Shown here: positions 1-14,039 of the stretch, piece after piece | Layout of the letters: each line of letters starts with the position of its first letter | Numbering within the stretch: the first letter of the stretch is position 1 | Assembly: GCA_027257055.1 (NCBI GenBank) | Contig: JAPVLO010000097.1 | Location: forward strand, 7,231,001 to 7,295,000 | Length of the DNA stretch: 64,000 bases | Direction of reading: 5' to 3' | Origin: Cephalopachus bancanus | Lineage: Eukaryota; Chordata; Mammalia; Primates; Tarsiidae | Position numbers and translations under genes: made by a program | The notes under the pieces: model-generated | Told to the model about the DNA's origin: nothing | Seen by the model: the letters and a program-made list of their open reading frames with translations, nothing else | Databases searched by the model: none

Positions 1-1671
1 AGTCGCCAGGGCATGTGTGCTTTTGGTCTCATGAGGGATCAGAACACTGAATACAGATGTGGATGGACCCCAGGAGTTGATTACTGCTCCCGAAAAATAA
101 CACAACATCAGCCAAAGCTTATGGCTGACTAACACAGCAGTAAAGATGATGAGCGTTTTCTGAATGGATCAAAATTCAGTCCGTGTTGTCGGGTGAAAAC
201 TTTCCTTGTTGTGTTTTCAGTAAATGGCCTTTATCGAAAGGAACGTAGTGACCGGCAATTGGAGCTGCTGCCAGAGTTTGGGCTGTGTGGTTGAGGTGCA
301 TACGAAGGCCCGGAGTTGTTTGCCAGCTCTTCCCTCTAGGGCTGTAATTCCCTCTGCACAGTGCAGGAAGGGATCCTTTTGCTTTTTAAAGCCCCCGAGT
401 CTCTAATGCACACAGGTATATTGTAACTTGCAGTCTGACAGCGAAATAAAATCACGATGTACGGTGCGCTACTTCAGTATATTTTTTCCATGTATGACAA
501 CGTGGAGATGGAAACCCTTTTAAACTAAGCAGAGAGCACCCAGGAGCTAAATCCAAAGCACATAAAACAAAAAATCCCAATTTAACAAGTGGAAAGAAAT
601 ATCACATTCTAGCGACACTATACATAACATTAAGAATTTTATTTCCTGCTTTTCCAAGAAAACCTCCCTGAACTTTAACCCCCTGTGACTCTCAGAACCA
701 AAAAAGGGCCTTTGCCCCCAAACCAAATCCCTCTTTCCCTGATGCAAACTGAGCAGTGCACCTGGGGTGACAATCTGCCATCCCCACCCGCACTCAGCAA
801 TCATCGGCCAGGGCAGTCTTTCCCTTTCCAGGGGACTGGAATGTTTTCTCAGCTGCTGTCATTCCTCCCTGGGTTCTAGCAAGAGGAGGGCGTGTGCTAT
901 GTTGGGAAAGGGCTTCAGGAAAATAAACTATCTGGGTTGCCTGAAGGAGTAAGTTAGTTGGAAATAATGACACCACTTGGAGATAAAATTCAACAGCACC
1001 TTTTCCTTTTCACTGAACTCATTGCTGGGTTAGTTTCTGACTTCAGTATGCTACAGATTAATCTTTTCCCCCTGTTGTACTTCACCTTTAAGGAAGTGTC
1101 CACATCTGGACATGCTAACTGCTTTGCTGACAGTCCTCCAGGGCAGAGCTCTTGATTCACACAGCAGCCTAATCAGCAGAAGGGGTGAGGGGCTGGAACT
1201 TCCAGGATGCTTTCTAAGAGAATTCAGCCAGATGGAAAGGACCATTGTTTGCTTAAATGTAAATATCCCTTGTTTATCATCGACATTTTTCCTAGGAGGT
1301 TTTCCTAGGAGAGTGGCTCGCTCAGGAACTCTTTATTCATGACCTTTCTTTTGGGACATACAGAATTTGAATGACCAACATTTTGTGTCCGTCTCTTGGT
1401 ACACTAAAATGAGTCTTATTTCAACTAGCTCTCTTTCAGATTTGGTTAATAGGCCTCCAATTTCTTATCATAAGGATCAAGCATTAAAGTTCTTCAGGAT
1501 GAGTTCACCTTATATACAGATCAAAACATCCCCTTTAAGGGCAAGTGAAGGCAATGGCTTTGTTTGGACCCAAAGTGAAAAGTAAGCTGTGGCCATTTGT
1601 CCTCTTACTGCTTGTAGCCTGGCCTAGTTCAAGTCCCTGGAGCCATCATTAACTTGCCCCCTTGCCATTTT
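1..1671. other. repeat-poor segment, CpG-rich start
   Basis: I recognise no gene or interspersed repeat here. The first 470 bases hold roughly 14-16 CpG dinucleotides, clearly denser than the following kilobases, without being long or rich enough for a classical CpG island. Retained CpGs in a repeat-free stretch can mark constrained or unmethylated regulatory DNA, but that is inference. The open frames inside (for example 1112-1342 plus) have no recognisable domain. Confidence 0.4.
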
Positions 1672-2091
1672 TCTTGGTCTGTTTGTGTTGCTGTAAGAGA
1701 ATACCCGAGGTTGGATGATTTATAAAGGAATTGGGCTTATCTGGCTCATGGTTCTGTAAGATGCTCACCAAGCATGAAGCCAGCATCTGTTTCTGGTGAG
1801 GGCCTCAGGCTGCTTCCACTCTTGGTGGAAAGTGAAGGGGAGCTGGTGCAGATATCACACAGGGAGAAAGGAAGCAAGAGAGAGGAGAGAGCTGCCAGGC
1901 TTTTTTTAACAACCAGCTCTTGTGAGAACTCATAGAGTGAGAATTCACTCATTACCACGAGTTCAGTGCCAAGCCATTTATGAGGGATCCACCGTCATGA
2001 CCCCAAACACCCCCCACTAGGCCCCACTTCCAACATTGGAGATCAAATTTCGATGTGAAATCTGGAGGGGACAAATATCCAGACCATCGCA
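1672..2091 (-). mobile_element. MaLR-type LTR (MST/MLT1 group), antisense
   Basis: The segment reads as the reverse complement of a mammalian MaLR LTR: the conserved end GTTTGTGTTGCTGTAAGAG, then GGTGAGGGCCTCAGGCTGC, a purine-rich middle with CAAGAGAGAGG, AACAACCAGCTCTTGTGAG, and an end in GGAGGGGACAAATATCC. Non-autonomous ERVL relatives of this kind are usually solo LTRs of 350-450 bp, which fits. The exact subfamily was not determined. Confidence 0.7.
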
Positions 2092-2513
2092 CCATTTATA
2101 TATTCTGTTAGGCCAAGTGACGTTAGGGTTTGAGTAACTCTTTTGTAGAAATGAGTAAAAGCAAGTACTTTTTCTTTGTAGCTACCCTGCACTGGTAACT
2201 GATGATTCTTATTTTATTCTCAGAATGTATTCATTGCAAGGGCTCCTGAGTTCAAGTATAAAACAATGTAAAAGGCATAACTTGAGCCACAGAAGTTATT
2301 TGAGGGTTTTGAAGAGCTTCCAGCAGAAACAGGTTATGGTACATTTGGACATTTGACCTTTTTTTGTCATTACCTAGACTACCAATTTTTAAATGAGTCT
2401 GGACCCCAAGATATTTTTGGGGTAGAGGAATGAGAGATACAAAAACCCCAAGTTCACTCATTCCCTGCTCCCAGCTGATTCCACCAAAAACTAAATCTCT
2501 TGGAAATTAATGA

Positions 2514-2579
2514 GGAATAATTTACATTAGACAGCATAATATAGATGGAATAATTTACATTAGACAGCATAATATAGAT
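2514..2579. repeat. 33-bp perfect tandem duplication
   Basis: A 33-base unit beginning GGAATAATTTACATTAGACA occurs twice in direct succession (2514-2546 and 2547-2579) with no visible mismatch. The surroundings are unique sequence, so this is a recent local slippage or repair duplication rather than a known repeat family. Confidence 0.9.
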
Positions 2580-2789
2580 GGTTTATCAAAGTCATGTTTG
2601 TGTGCCTTGTTTGGTAATGTGGAGTTGTCACTGGAAGACAGTTGTGTAGTTTCTCTTTCATATACAAGTGGCTGCATGAATTACTCTCCCCAACAAAACA
2701 TGAGTAAAGGGGACATGTAGTCACCTTTTTCTTTCTTTCCCCTTCCCATGGATGGAAATAGATTTCTCTAAAGCCCTAAGAGATGATGG

Positions 2790-2962
2790 CAACACAAGAT
2801 GGAAGGAGTCTGGATCCCTGAATCACCATGTGGAGGAAACTACCTCAATGACCAAAAATACCATCACTGGATTATTAAATGAATGACAAATAAACCCTAT
2901 TGTGTCAAGCCACTAAAATTTGGGGCTTATTTGTCATAAAAGTCAGCATGACCCCAATACAA
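2790..2962 (+). mobile_element. 3' part of an old MLT/MER-type LTR
   Basis: The order CAAGATGGAAGGAGTCTGG, CCTGAATCACCATGTGGAG, ATAAACCCTATTGTGTCAAG and CACTAAAATTTGGGGC, followed by a TAC-type end, is the usual 3' end of an old MaLR/ERVL LTR, where AATAAA is followed by 'taagccactgagatttggg'. Only this end is clear and the 5' limit is uncertain. Confidence 0.5.
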
Positions 2963-3315
2963 GCAGTAAGATGGTATATGATTTTTATAACAAATAAATT
3001 GATAATTCATTTAGGAAGAAGAGCATGAATATTTTGTGACTATGAACATTCATAGGAGAAGATGGTGGTAAACTTTCAAGAAGGCCACTGAGACCACCAG
3101 GCCCCAATTGAAGAATGAAAGGTCAATCGTTTTCATTTCCATATGGATTCACCTTCGATCTTACATGTTAGCTTCAATTTACCATAAAAATGGTTGTCTT
3201 CTTTGTGATATAAATCTGTATTTAAAAGTCTGAGGGCCTCAGTACATTTTCTCAGGTGCCTGTGCTGTTATAGAGGTAGATATTGTGCGTCCTCAGGCTG
3301 AATGTCCATATGGAC

Positions 3316-3761
3316 TGAGCCTAGTACCCTATACACACTATGTTTTTTCTTATATATACATACCTATGATAAAATTTAACATATAATTTAGGCACATTAA
3401 GAGATTAACAACAATAACATAATGAAATGGAATAATTATAACAGTATATTGTAATACATGTTATGTGAAGGTGGTCTCTCTCTCTCTCTCTCTCAAAGTA
3501 TCTTATTGTATAGGATACTACTTTTGACCTTGAACACAAGCACTGCAATACTGCCACAGCTGATCTGATAACTGAGAGGGTAACTAAGTGACTAAGGGAC
3601 AGGAAGTGTATACAGCATGGAGACACTGGATAAAGGGATGATTTCTGTCCCAGGCATATAAATTGTTTATTTGTGAAATTTTCCATTTAATTTTTTCAGA
3701 CTGCAGTTGACTGCTGGTAACTAAAACCACAGGAAATAAAACAGTAGACGGGGGAACTACT
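3316..3761 (-). mobile_element. MER2 / Tigger1-type DNA transposon remnant
   Basis: Read on the minus strand, the right edge gives the terminal GTAGTTCCCCCGTCTAC-like sequence of Tigger1/MER2. Within it are ATAAACAATTTATATGCC-like and CATCCCTTTATCCAG-like blocks. On the plus strand CCTATGATAAAATTTAAC and AGAGATTAACAACAATAAC match the other end. A (CT)n tract lies at about 3476-3494, where MER2 normally has one. It is a non-autonomous pogo-type element of expected size with no transposase left. Confidence 0.75.
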
Positions 3762-3774
3762 ATATAGTTTGAGT

Positions 3775-4890
3775 CCAAACTTTATGAATTAAGGCATTTG
3801 CTTTTTCTTTTGTGAAGGAGCGCTACAAATTCCAGTTAATTTGGATCTTTTATACCTTTTCAGATTTAGCTAGTACCTCTGGAAGTACTACTTATGGGCT
3901 TTATATTTTGAGAATTTCCTTTTGTAAGGAAAACTCTCAACCTAGGTATTAGACAGTAAAAATAATAGTCAAAACTAAGTCACATGGTTTGTAACAGAAA
4001 CCCATGCACAGTCACTGATATGGTTTCAACAATAACTCTGATTTTCAGAAGCACAGATGTTAAACTGCTTTGCCTCTCCAGATGTGCTCATGCGGGGTCT
4101 GTCGAAATGGAGCAATATGTAGTCCAAAGCATGCTGCCCTCTCAGAGAACAGAGAGGTACTTACTTATTCCAGTTGTCCAACCTTTTTGTTTTTCCTCCA
4201 ACAAAGATCAAAACAGAGCTCTTAATATGTGTTTGGTTTAAATTTAATGACATACAGTGTTTACTCCCATCGGCGCTTCCTCTCACCTGTGGAGATAAAC
4301 TGTGCTATTTTACGACAAACCCATATGGTTTCCATCTCTGTCCTGCCTGCCTTGGTGCAGTATCTGTTTACTGTGGAGTGGTCAGCAAGTCCTGCGCACA
4401 CTTCATGCAGAGTGGTAATATACTGCATTTTATATTTGTTCTTTTCTGTTCAGCTTGTGTTAGCTCCATCTTAAAATAAACACAAATTCATTGAAACATA
4501 TTTTCTACTGGACTACTATCTAACTAACTGAGATAAGGAAGTGTCATAAAATTCTATAATTGCTTGGCATATTGGTTTTTCCTTCACTTTTATGCTTTTT
4601 TCTCACATAAGCTCTAATATGAAAAATACATTTTTTCAAGGAATCCATTCTGATTTTTATACAAAATATATTGAGTGCTCTCCCTTTTTTGGGGGGGGCG
4701 GGGGTCTATGAAGGATAATAATTCTTGTAGTATTTTTATGAGATAAAAGACTCAGATTCCCTCTTAAGAAAGAAAAAGAAGCAGAATCAACCTTCACTCA
4801 TTTATTTAATTCAATTAATAAATGCTTTTAGGGCACATTGAAAGTGTCAAATATAATGTGAAGAGGCATTATAGCTCCAGGAGGAGATAA
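3775..4890. other. no recognised feature; short G-run
   Basis: I recognise no repeat or gene in this stretch. It includes a G8-C-G5 run near 4691-4704. The 3960-4520 part is compositionally even and repeat-free. Two overlapping open frames at 4174-4479 have no recognisable domain. Confidence 0.3.
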
Positions 4891-4900
4891 AACAGACATG

Positions 4901-5180
4901 GGCCGGAAGTGGTGGCTTATACCTCTAATACCAGCACTCTGGGAGGCTAACATGGGAAGATCACTCGAGGCCAGGAATTTGAGACCAGCTTGGATAGCAT
5001 AGTGAGACCTCATCTCTACAAAAAAAAAAAAAATAGAGCTGGGTGTGGTGGTGTGCACTTGTAGTCCCAGCTATTCAGGAGGCTACAACAGAGGGATTTT
5101 CTGAGCCCAGGAGGTGTGATCATGCCACTGCACTCCAGTCTGGGTGACAGAGTGAGATTCCAAATAAAACAACAACAGCA
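4901..5180 (+). mobile_element. Alu SINE, old (AluJ-like)
   Basis: A dimeric Alu starting GGCCGGAAGTGGTGGC, with the left-arm B-box-like GAGACCAGCTTGGATAGC, an A14 middle linker at about 5021-5034, and a right arm ending CACTGCACTCCAGTCTGGG. The imperfect target-site duplication AACAGACATG / ACCAGACATG flanks it at 4891-4900 and 5181-5190. The right arm carries an internal deletion. Divergence from consensus is high. Confidence 0.9.
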
Positions 5181-5190
5181 ACCAGACATG

Positions 5191-7280
<2,090 letters not shown>

Positions 7281-7540
7281 AGTGGGCACCACAAACCAGA
7301 GCAAAATGACTAGTTAGGGCATATGCAAAGAGGGTAAGCAGGAAAGCCCACACCAGATAACCCCAGAAGTGCCTGGTTCCTAAATCTATCCTTGAGGCAC
7401 ACTAGATGATGGGTGTCAGGGCTAATTTGCTGAGGCAGGGTTGTAGGGGTAGGGAGGCCCCAAAGAAACTATTGGAATTGGCTGTCTGATATAGGCAGGT
7501 ACCAAGGGGAGTTTTCTCTGCAGGTAGTAGATGCTATTGA

Positions 7541-7542
<2 letters not shown>

Positions 7543-7589
<47 letters not shown>
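7543..7589. repeat. (TG)n microsatellite
   Basis: About 20 uninterrupted TG dinucleotides ending in GCGCGCG. The CG end suggests Z-DNA-forming potential. It is likely to vary in length between individuals. Confidence 0.95.
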
Positions 7590-7684
7590 AAGGGGGTCAT
7601 GGCAGAATTCTGGGTAGATTCTGGATTAATTACTGCTTAAGAACTATTGGAATTTCAAAGACAGACTCTTCCTAAGTCATGCTG

Positions 7685-7981
7685 GTTTTTTTAAAAAATT
7701 TTTTTTTCGAGTCAGAGTCTCACTCTGTCACTCAGGCTGGAGTACAGTGGCAGGCTCCCTGGCCACCACAGCTTTGACCTACTGAGCTCAGGTAATCCTT
7801 CCACCTCAGTCTTTCAAGTAGCTGGAACTACAGGTGTTGGCTATCACGCCTGGCTTATTTTTTGATTTATTATATCTCATCAAGTTGCCCAGGCTGATCT
7901 CGAACCCCTGAGCTCAGGCAATCCTCTCACCTTGGCCTCCCAAAGTGCTGGGATTACAGGCTTGAGCCACCGCGCCCAGCC
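7685..7981 (-). mobile_element. Alu SINE, antisense
   Basis: Poly(T) at the left and GCCACCGCGCCCAGCC at the right show minus orientation. The flanking duplication AGTCATGCTG (7675-7684) and AGTCACGCTG (7982-7991) is visible. The middle linker reads TTTTTTGATTTATTATA on the plus strand, the ATAAATC-type linker shared with other Alus of this window. Confidence 0.92.
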
Positions 7982-8019
7982 AGTCACGCTGTTTAAAATG
8001 CTACTGTTGACCATTCTGT

Positions 8020-8035
8020 AAAAAAAAAAAAAAAA
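8020..8035. repeat. A16 run
   Basis: An isolated run of 16 A. No target-site duplication or recognisable body lies upstream, so I do not call it a retroposon tail. Confidence 0.8.
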
Positions 8036-8975
8036 GGCTGTAAGACTCATTTACAGGTCAAGAAAATAAGAGGAAAAAAATCAGAAGAAACTCACTTCTG
8101 GGTATACAAGTTAGTCGTAGTTATAATTGTTTTCAAATTTTGTATTTCCATTTTTTTCTACATGGCTGCTGTTTATTATATATACATCACAATACTTTGT
8201 TCACTTTGGTCATATACCTGCAAATCTTTCAAGAGTCTGTTATTGTGAAAATACATTTTAAAAGTTTCATGTTTCTGAGAAATGCTTTGGCCTATGGTCT
8301 TTACCAGAATTATCATTAGTGGTTCTGCACCAGATCAATGCTTCATACAGCTCAATTATTTGAACAATAGCCTTTTTATTTTTAAAATCAGTTATTCCTT
8401 AATTTTTTTAGGGCGTAGGGAAGAACTGTCGAAAGAGGAAGATTATAAGGGTTGACTCTGATATTGCAATTGACATTGCTTCAGTTTCTGATTTGTTCAG
8501 CCCATTAGAGTTTATTTCAGAGGGTTCTGTAGAAAACAAACAAAACACTAATACAAGGCCAAATTAAAAAAAAAAAAAGACAAACCCACAACAAAAACAA
8601 GCAAAGAAGGCAAAGACTCAGGGAGATAAAGACAGCCTCACTAATGAGTCCCCAACTGATTAAAAGTAAATGCATTTCTATTCCTAGAAAAGTGTAAGCA
8701 ACATTTGTTGCCACAAACTGTTTAACTTTAGCAAAAATAGAGAGTTGCCCTCAAATTTGTTATGGGAGGACAGCAACAGTACAGCTAATTATTTCCCAGG
8801 TGCCTCTGGCCTGAATTTTAAAATGACTACTAGCGGAAACATGTGGAATGGACCCATCTTTCGGCCCAGCTTGACAGATAACTCATCATTATGGGTGTCT
8901 TTAAAGGATTACTGTATCACCATTGAGTTTTGATTTTACCCATTGTGTTGGCTAGATTCATGGGAGTTTCACACT
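8036..8975. other. no recognised feature
   Basis: AT-rich unique-looking DNA with a short A-run at about 8566-8578. No coding potential is recognised. Confidence 0.3.
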
Positions 8976-9062
8976 ATAATGTGGGATTAAGCACTTGAAT
9001 TCTAACGACCATCTGGGTTTGAATCTGAATCTTGCTTGTGTTACTTTGGGCAAAATATTTGC
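8976..9062 (+). mobile_element. MIR fragment
   Basis: The core TTGAATTCTAACGACCATCT, GGGTTTGAATCTGAATCTTG and TTACTTTGGGCAAAATATTT matches the 5' half of the MIR core (tRNA-derived, pan-mammalian SINE). It is short and diverged. Confidence 0.55.
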
Positions 9063-9065
9063 ATC

Positions 9066-9780
<715 letters not shown>

Positions 9781-9889
9781 CTTTTGAATATATGTGCATA
9801 TAGAGAGTTGCAAACATACTTGGAATCTTGATAGTAAGAATCTGTCACGCTACTTCTCTGTGCTTCTGGATTCTCATGGTAACATAATG

Positions 9890-10005
9890 ACATCATAGTA
9901 CCTACTCACAAGATTCTTGCAAAGATTAAATAAAATAATCCATGTAAAATGCTTAGCACAGGGTTCAAATATGTAAGCTGTTATTATATTACCACCAACT
10001 AAGAA
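9890..10005 (+). mobile_element. MIR fragment (3' half)
   Basis: Contains ATTCTTGCAAAGATTAAAT, ATCCATGTAAAATGCTTAGC and ACAGGGTTCAAATATG, the usual MIR 3' block ('gattaaatgagataatgcatgtaaagcgcttagcacagtgcctggc'). Confidence 0.65.
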
Positions 10006-10014
10006 AGTGAGAGA

Positions 10015-10170
10015 GGCTGGGCTCAGTGACTCACACTTGTAATCCCAGCATTTTGGGAGGGCGAGGTGGGATGATTGAGCCCAGGAGTTTGAGACAAGCC
10101 TGGACAACATAGAGAGACCTCATCTCTACAAAAAAGAAAATAATAATAAAAAGAAAAAAATTATATAAGA
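10015..10170 (+). mobile_element. Alu left monomer (FLAM-like)
   Basis: A single left arm starts GGCTGGGCTCAGTGACTCAC, runs to ACCTCATCTCTACAAAAAAG, and ends in a mixed A/T-rich tail. There is no right arm. AAGAAAGTGAGAG (10001-10013) and AAGAAAATGAGAG (10171-10183) form a convincing target-site duplication, so the monomer inserted as such or was 3' shortened before insertion. Confidence 0.85.
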
Positions 10171-10189
10171 AAGAAAATGAGAGAGAAAG

Positions 10190-11270
10190 AAATTAGGGAG
10201 AAGGAATAAAAAGGAGGGAAAGGATTGGAGATAAATCTTACAGGATGAGATAGGGGAGAGTCCCATGAAGAGTATATTGTTGATGATACTATGTGAAATT
10301 ATTGATTATTTGGGTCCTGGCTACCTGTGATCACTGATCTTTGTTGTTCTTATTGGATCTTTGACAATTTAGAAACTGTTCTTTTCTTTACAGGGAGACA
10401 AATTCTTTCTAATTTTAAATTTCAAGAGTTTTCTCTTTTTAGTAACAGTGACTATATTTGGATGATGGAACTACTGTGAGTGGATTATCTTTTCTCTACA
10501 CATTTTTCTATAATGGGGTCTTATAACTTGTATATTAAAAAAATTAAAATACCTTAGTTTTAGAACCAAAATTCTTTCACACATTCTTTTTGGAATTCAT
10601 ATAAAATTCTAAACAATTTTGCATTTGTTTGTGAATTTGACAATGTTTGAAATTTTCTTTGCAACCTCAGAGGTATCCGTCATTTCTCACCATGCCCTGA
10701 GGATTCCCTTGACATGTGTAAGCTATCCGCCCATCTGCGTTTTCAGAGATGAGAACTTCCTAATTCCAAAATGCCCGAAGGTTTCATTTGGAACAAGTAC
10801 TTGTTTATGTGATGGTACAAGTTAAAACTACATTTAGCTTTCTGGTCAGCTGGAAGTTGGGTTCTATAAATTTAAAATGATCTTTGCAAGTATGGAGTTG
10901 GAGTATCAGTAGTATAAATTTCGAGACGGATGTTAAATGAGTAATTGCACACATTCTAGGCTGAATTAATTAAACTAGCCTGAAAGTTTAAATTTATCCC
11001 ACTCCCTCTCTGCCAAATTTGTTTGAAAATGAAAAAAACAAAAATCCCAACAAACAAACAAACCCACAACTGCAGTAGGGACTTTCCAACCATACTTTTA
11101 TCTGATGAACTTTCTAAGCACAATGGGATACGCTTATATCTTCCTGCATCGGAAGAGCTAGATCAACCTCCATTTCTCACAGTGTGGTCTGTGGGCTCAT
11201 ATGTGTGAGATCCCCAGAGGGATTTTTTACAGATCAGACTCTCTTTAGGAGGACCAGCACTTGTCTTTAG
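10190..11270. other. no recognised feature; short (CAAA)n
   Basis: Unassigned AT-rich sequence. A small A-rich (CAAA)n patch lies at about 11032-11063. Confidence 0.3.
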
Positions 11271-11279
11271 ACTCAAACC

Positions 11280-11366
11280 TGTCCAAACTTTACCTGTATG
11301 ATGACTACTTGTATACCTAATCCTGACTTGTACCCCACATCTTTAAAATAAAAAATACAAAAAAGG
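11280..11366 (+). mobile_element. severely 5'-truncated L1 (3' end only)
   Basis: About 85 bp matching the last part of an L1 3' UTR: CCAAACTTTACCTGTATGAT, ACTACTTGTATACCTAATCC, TGACTTGTACCCCACATC, then TTTAAAATAAAAAATAC and an A-rich tail. The same block ends the L1 at 25008-25360, and in reverse the L1 at 39774-40203. A target-site duplication ACTCAAAC (11271-11278 and 11367-11374) brackets it. Retroposition stopped almost at once. Confidence 0.85.
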
Positions 11367-11374
11367 ACTCAAAC

Positions 11375-13424
11375 TGAGGCCCATAGGCACCAGAAGAGCG
11401 TCACTGCTCCTGGGCAGAGCCTCCTGTGCTGCAGATTTTGAAGCCACTGTTCCTTTTCTCTCCTGTTGGTGACCCCATACCCACACCTCCTGCTCTGAGT
11501 TCCACCTCCAGGGGGAGGCTGACTGTGTATCTAGAGCAAGTCTTCTTAAAATGCAGATTGTGAGGCCCTGTGCTTTCTGCTCCTTCCAAGGTTTCTGGAT
11601 TGGTAGAAAATCTGTATTTCTAACAAATTTGTGGGTGGTGCTGATGTTGCCGTTGGAGGATCACATCTCAGAACCACTGCACTCCAGGAAGTCACTCTTC
11701 TCATTCCTGGCCAAGGTTGAACATTCTCTTGTTTTTTGAACCTTTCTAGCAGCTTTTGTTTCTCATTCTGGTGAGCAGATTGAATGTGCTTTGCAGATTC
11801 AAGAATAAAGCATCTTTATTTTACTCCTGGGTAACGAGCCTAGCACACCTCAGAATGGCATCACGTTTGCATTATTAATTTCTGACATGATGTCAATCCA
11901 GATGTGGCCACTACACCAATCTTTGGTATGTTAATCCACTTTACTGTCACGAGGCTCCGACACCAACGCTTTCTGCTCCCAAGAATGATGACACCATCAC
12001 TTGGTCACTTTCTGGAGCAGGTTCCTAACCAGTCCCCATGGCATCTCCACATCCTGCTTCAACCCCTCCTGTTTTCCTAATACATGCAGTCACATTTTAA
12101 TGGCTGAAATGGCTTTGAAGCTTTCCCCACAGAACCAATTTTCACCCTCAGTGAAGGGCACCTCCTGTCCTTCAGCAAGGAATCTACTTCAGTGATAAGT
12201 TTTCACGGGAGTCCAGAACTCAAATATATTCTGATGGTTGCCCTAATGGCAGCGCGTTTAACATCGGCACTAGAAGTAAATTTGTCATGGAGCTCTTCTG
12301 ATGAGACAGGCTCTCCAAATTAATCGAGGCTGATGGCAGATTTTGTCAGTGAGATGAGATGTTGCCCACAGCTAGTTAGTCTGCTGGAATATCTGGTGCT
12401 AATGGTAGGGTTTCATTGAGATACATGTTTAGGAGAGTCACAGCTAATATGATTCTAGATCCTTCCAGGAAAATGGTGAGCTTATAAACCACAGGACACT
12501 AATATTAAGGCAGCTGTTTTATACTAGCCAAAAATTCATGACTTAGATTCCTTAATGAATGCTTGGGGGTAGGGGGGATAAAAACCAGCCAACCAAACTG
12601 TTCGACAGAAATATCAAAAGCTTGAAAATCTGAAAAAGTCCTTAAATGTGTTATACTTATCTCCAGAATTCTGAACAAAACCGACAGCAGTGTAAATTGC
12701 TTCTGCTGATTGTAATCCAACAGAAATATCATACCTCTTGGCTTTGCCCTGGGCAAACTTTTCACTGAAGTCATCCGTTTGCTTTCTGTTATGGTTACCT
12801 AACCTCAGTCAGAATGCAGCAGGCTACCAAAAAATGTGAGGCAGACATCTGGAAACTTTTCCAGTTCTTAACATTTCTCTGCTTTGGAAATAGGATGGAC
12901 TCCACTGACTTTTTCTGAATTTGGTCTTTATTTTAAAGATATAAGAAAGATATGATTAGGCATGGGAAGGGACTCAAATGTCAGCATGAGGGGACAGTAT
13001 GTCTCACAACACACACATACATGCCTGGGATCACTGACTTGGCTGACGGCCTGGAAATGTTTGTAACCACCCATCTACTCCCCTCTTTTTCTCAGAGGAA
13101 AACCCTAGGACAGCGTGTCTCAACAATGACTCCTGTTCCCAACTGGAAATGTTTCAAGTATTCCAGTTCCAGAATCAGAATGTTATATTGTTTTAAACTT
13201 TACAGGGTACACTATAACCATGTGGCTCTTTTAGATGTTTTAAACTTCGATAAATTTGGTCCAGAAATCACCCTTACTGAGTGCTCACTTACACAGGTAG
13301 TTTTGTCCTCAACTAATACCTCAGACCCATGGTAAGGACTCAAGAGAGGATCAATTCTCTTCACTTCCCCCCCCCACAGGCAGATCCTTCTAGAGCCCAC
13401 CTTGGGGACTCATTTGTTCAACAG
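11375..13424. other. repeat-poor segment with CpG-retaining core
   Basis: No gene or repeat is recognised over 2 kb. Around 12235-12480 lie GGCAGCGCGTTTAACATCGG and CCAAATTAATCGAGGCTGAT, with several CpGs and homeodomain-type TAAT cores. This makes a candidate conserved non-coding element. The 127-codon frame at 12952-13335 plus has no recognisable domain. Confidence 0.35.
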
Positions 13425-13430
13425 AAAAAA

Positions 13431-13452
13431 AATGTATATATATATATATAAT
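13431..13452. repeat. (TA)n tract at Alu target site
   Basis: ATGTATATATATATATATA adjoins the poly(T) of the next Alu. A shorter GTATATTTATA lies on the other side within the duplicated target, so the dinucleotide probably expanded on this side after insertion. Confidence 0.8.
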
Positions 13453-13720
13453 TTTTTATTTTTTATTTTTTTTTGAGTTGGAGTCTCACTCTGTCACCCA
13501 GACTGGAGTGCAGTGGCCGCTCCCGGGCCACTGCAGCCTCGACCTGCTGGGCTCCGGCGATCCTTCCACCTCAGCCTTCCGAGTAGCCGGAATTACAGGC
13601 ACGCACTACCATGCCCGGCTGATTTTTTGATTTATGGTAGAGATGAGGTCTCGCTGCCCAGGCGGGTCTCGAACCCGCGGGCTCAGGCAATCCACTCACC
13701 TCAGCCTCCCAAAGGCGCGG
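13453..13720 (-). mobile_element. lineage-specific Alu, antisense, 5' truncated
   Basis: Reverse-complement diagnostics: middle linker ACCATAAATCAAAAAATCAG, right arm CGGCCACTGCACTCCAG, end GAGACTCCAACTCAAAA. The left arm lacks about the first 28 bases and begins CCCGCGCCTTTGGGAGG. Target-site copies GAAAAAATGTATAT lie at 13721-13734 and, with extra A, at about 13424-13440. CpGs are unusually well kept, which suggests a young copy. Confidence 0.93.
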
Positions 13721-13734
13721 GAAAAAATGTATAT

Positions 13735-14035
13735 TTATAGATGCCTGGCATGGTGCTGAGAAGTGAATCGCTGATGAGAAAGATAACTTCTTGTCTTCTG
13801 ACTTGGAGGCACATGTGCAGACAGATAATGGTGAAGTGGGATGATCCAGGCACAGGTTTATATGGAAACTTATGAAAGCAAGGGGGAGAAGAAAAGAATT
13901 GCCCAAAGGAGTCAAGAAGGTGACATTTGGGGGAGGATCTGGAAGATGAGACGATGTTTTCTAGGAAGAGAAGTGAAAAAATATTCCAAGCAAAGGATCT
14001 TATGTGGCAGAGGCAATTTGTGCTCACGAATTATC
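13735..14035 (-). mobile_element. L2 LINE 3' region, left piece
   Basis: Antisense L2 blocks: AGAAGGTGACATTTGGGGG and GAGAAGTGAAAAAATATTCC, then CAAGCAAAGGATCTTATGTG ('...gaatattccaggcagagg...' in L2). It continues after an LTR insertion at 14380-14720. Confidence 0.6.
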
Positions 14036-14039
14036 CATG

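Noticed and set aside
8020..8035. A16 as a processed-pseudogene tail
   Set aside because: No upstream body or duplication recognised.
12952..13335. 127-codon plus-strand open frame
   Set aside because: No domain or exon-like boundaries; chance length in this context.
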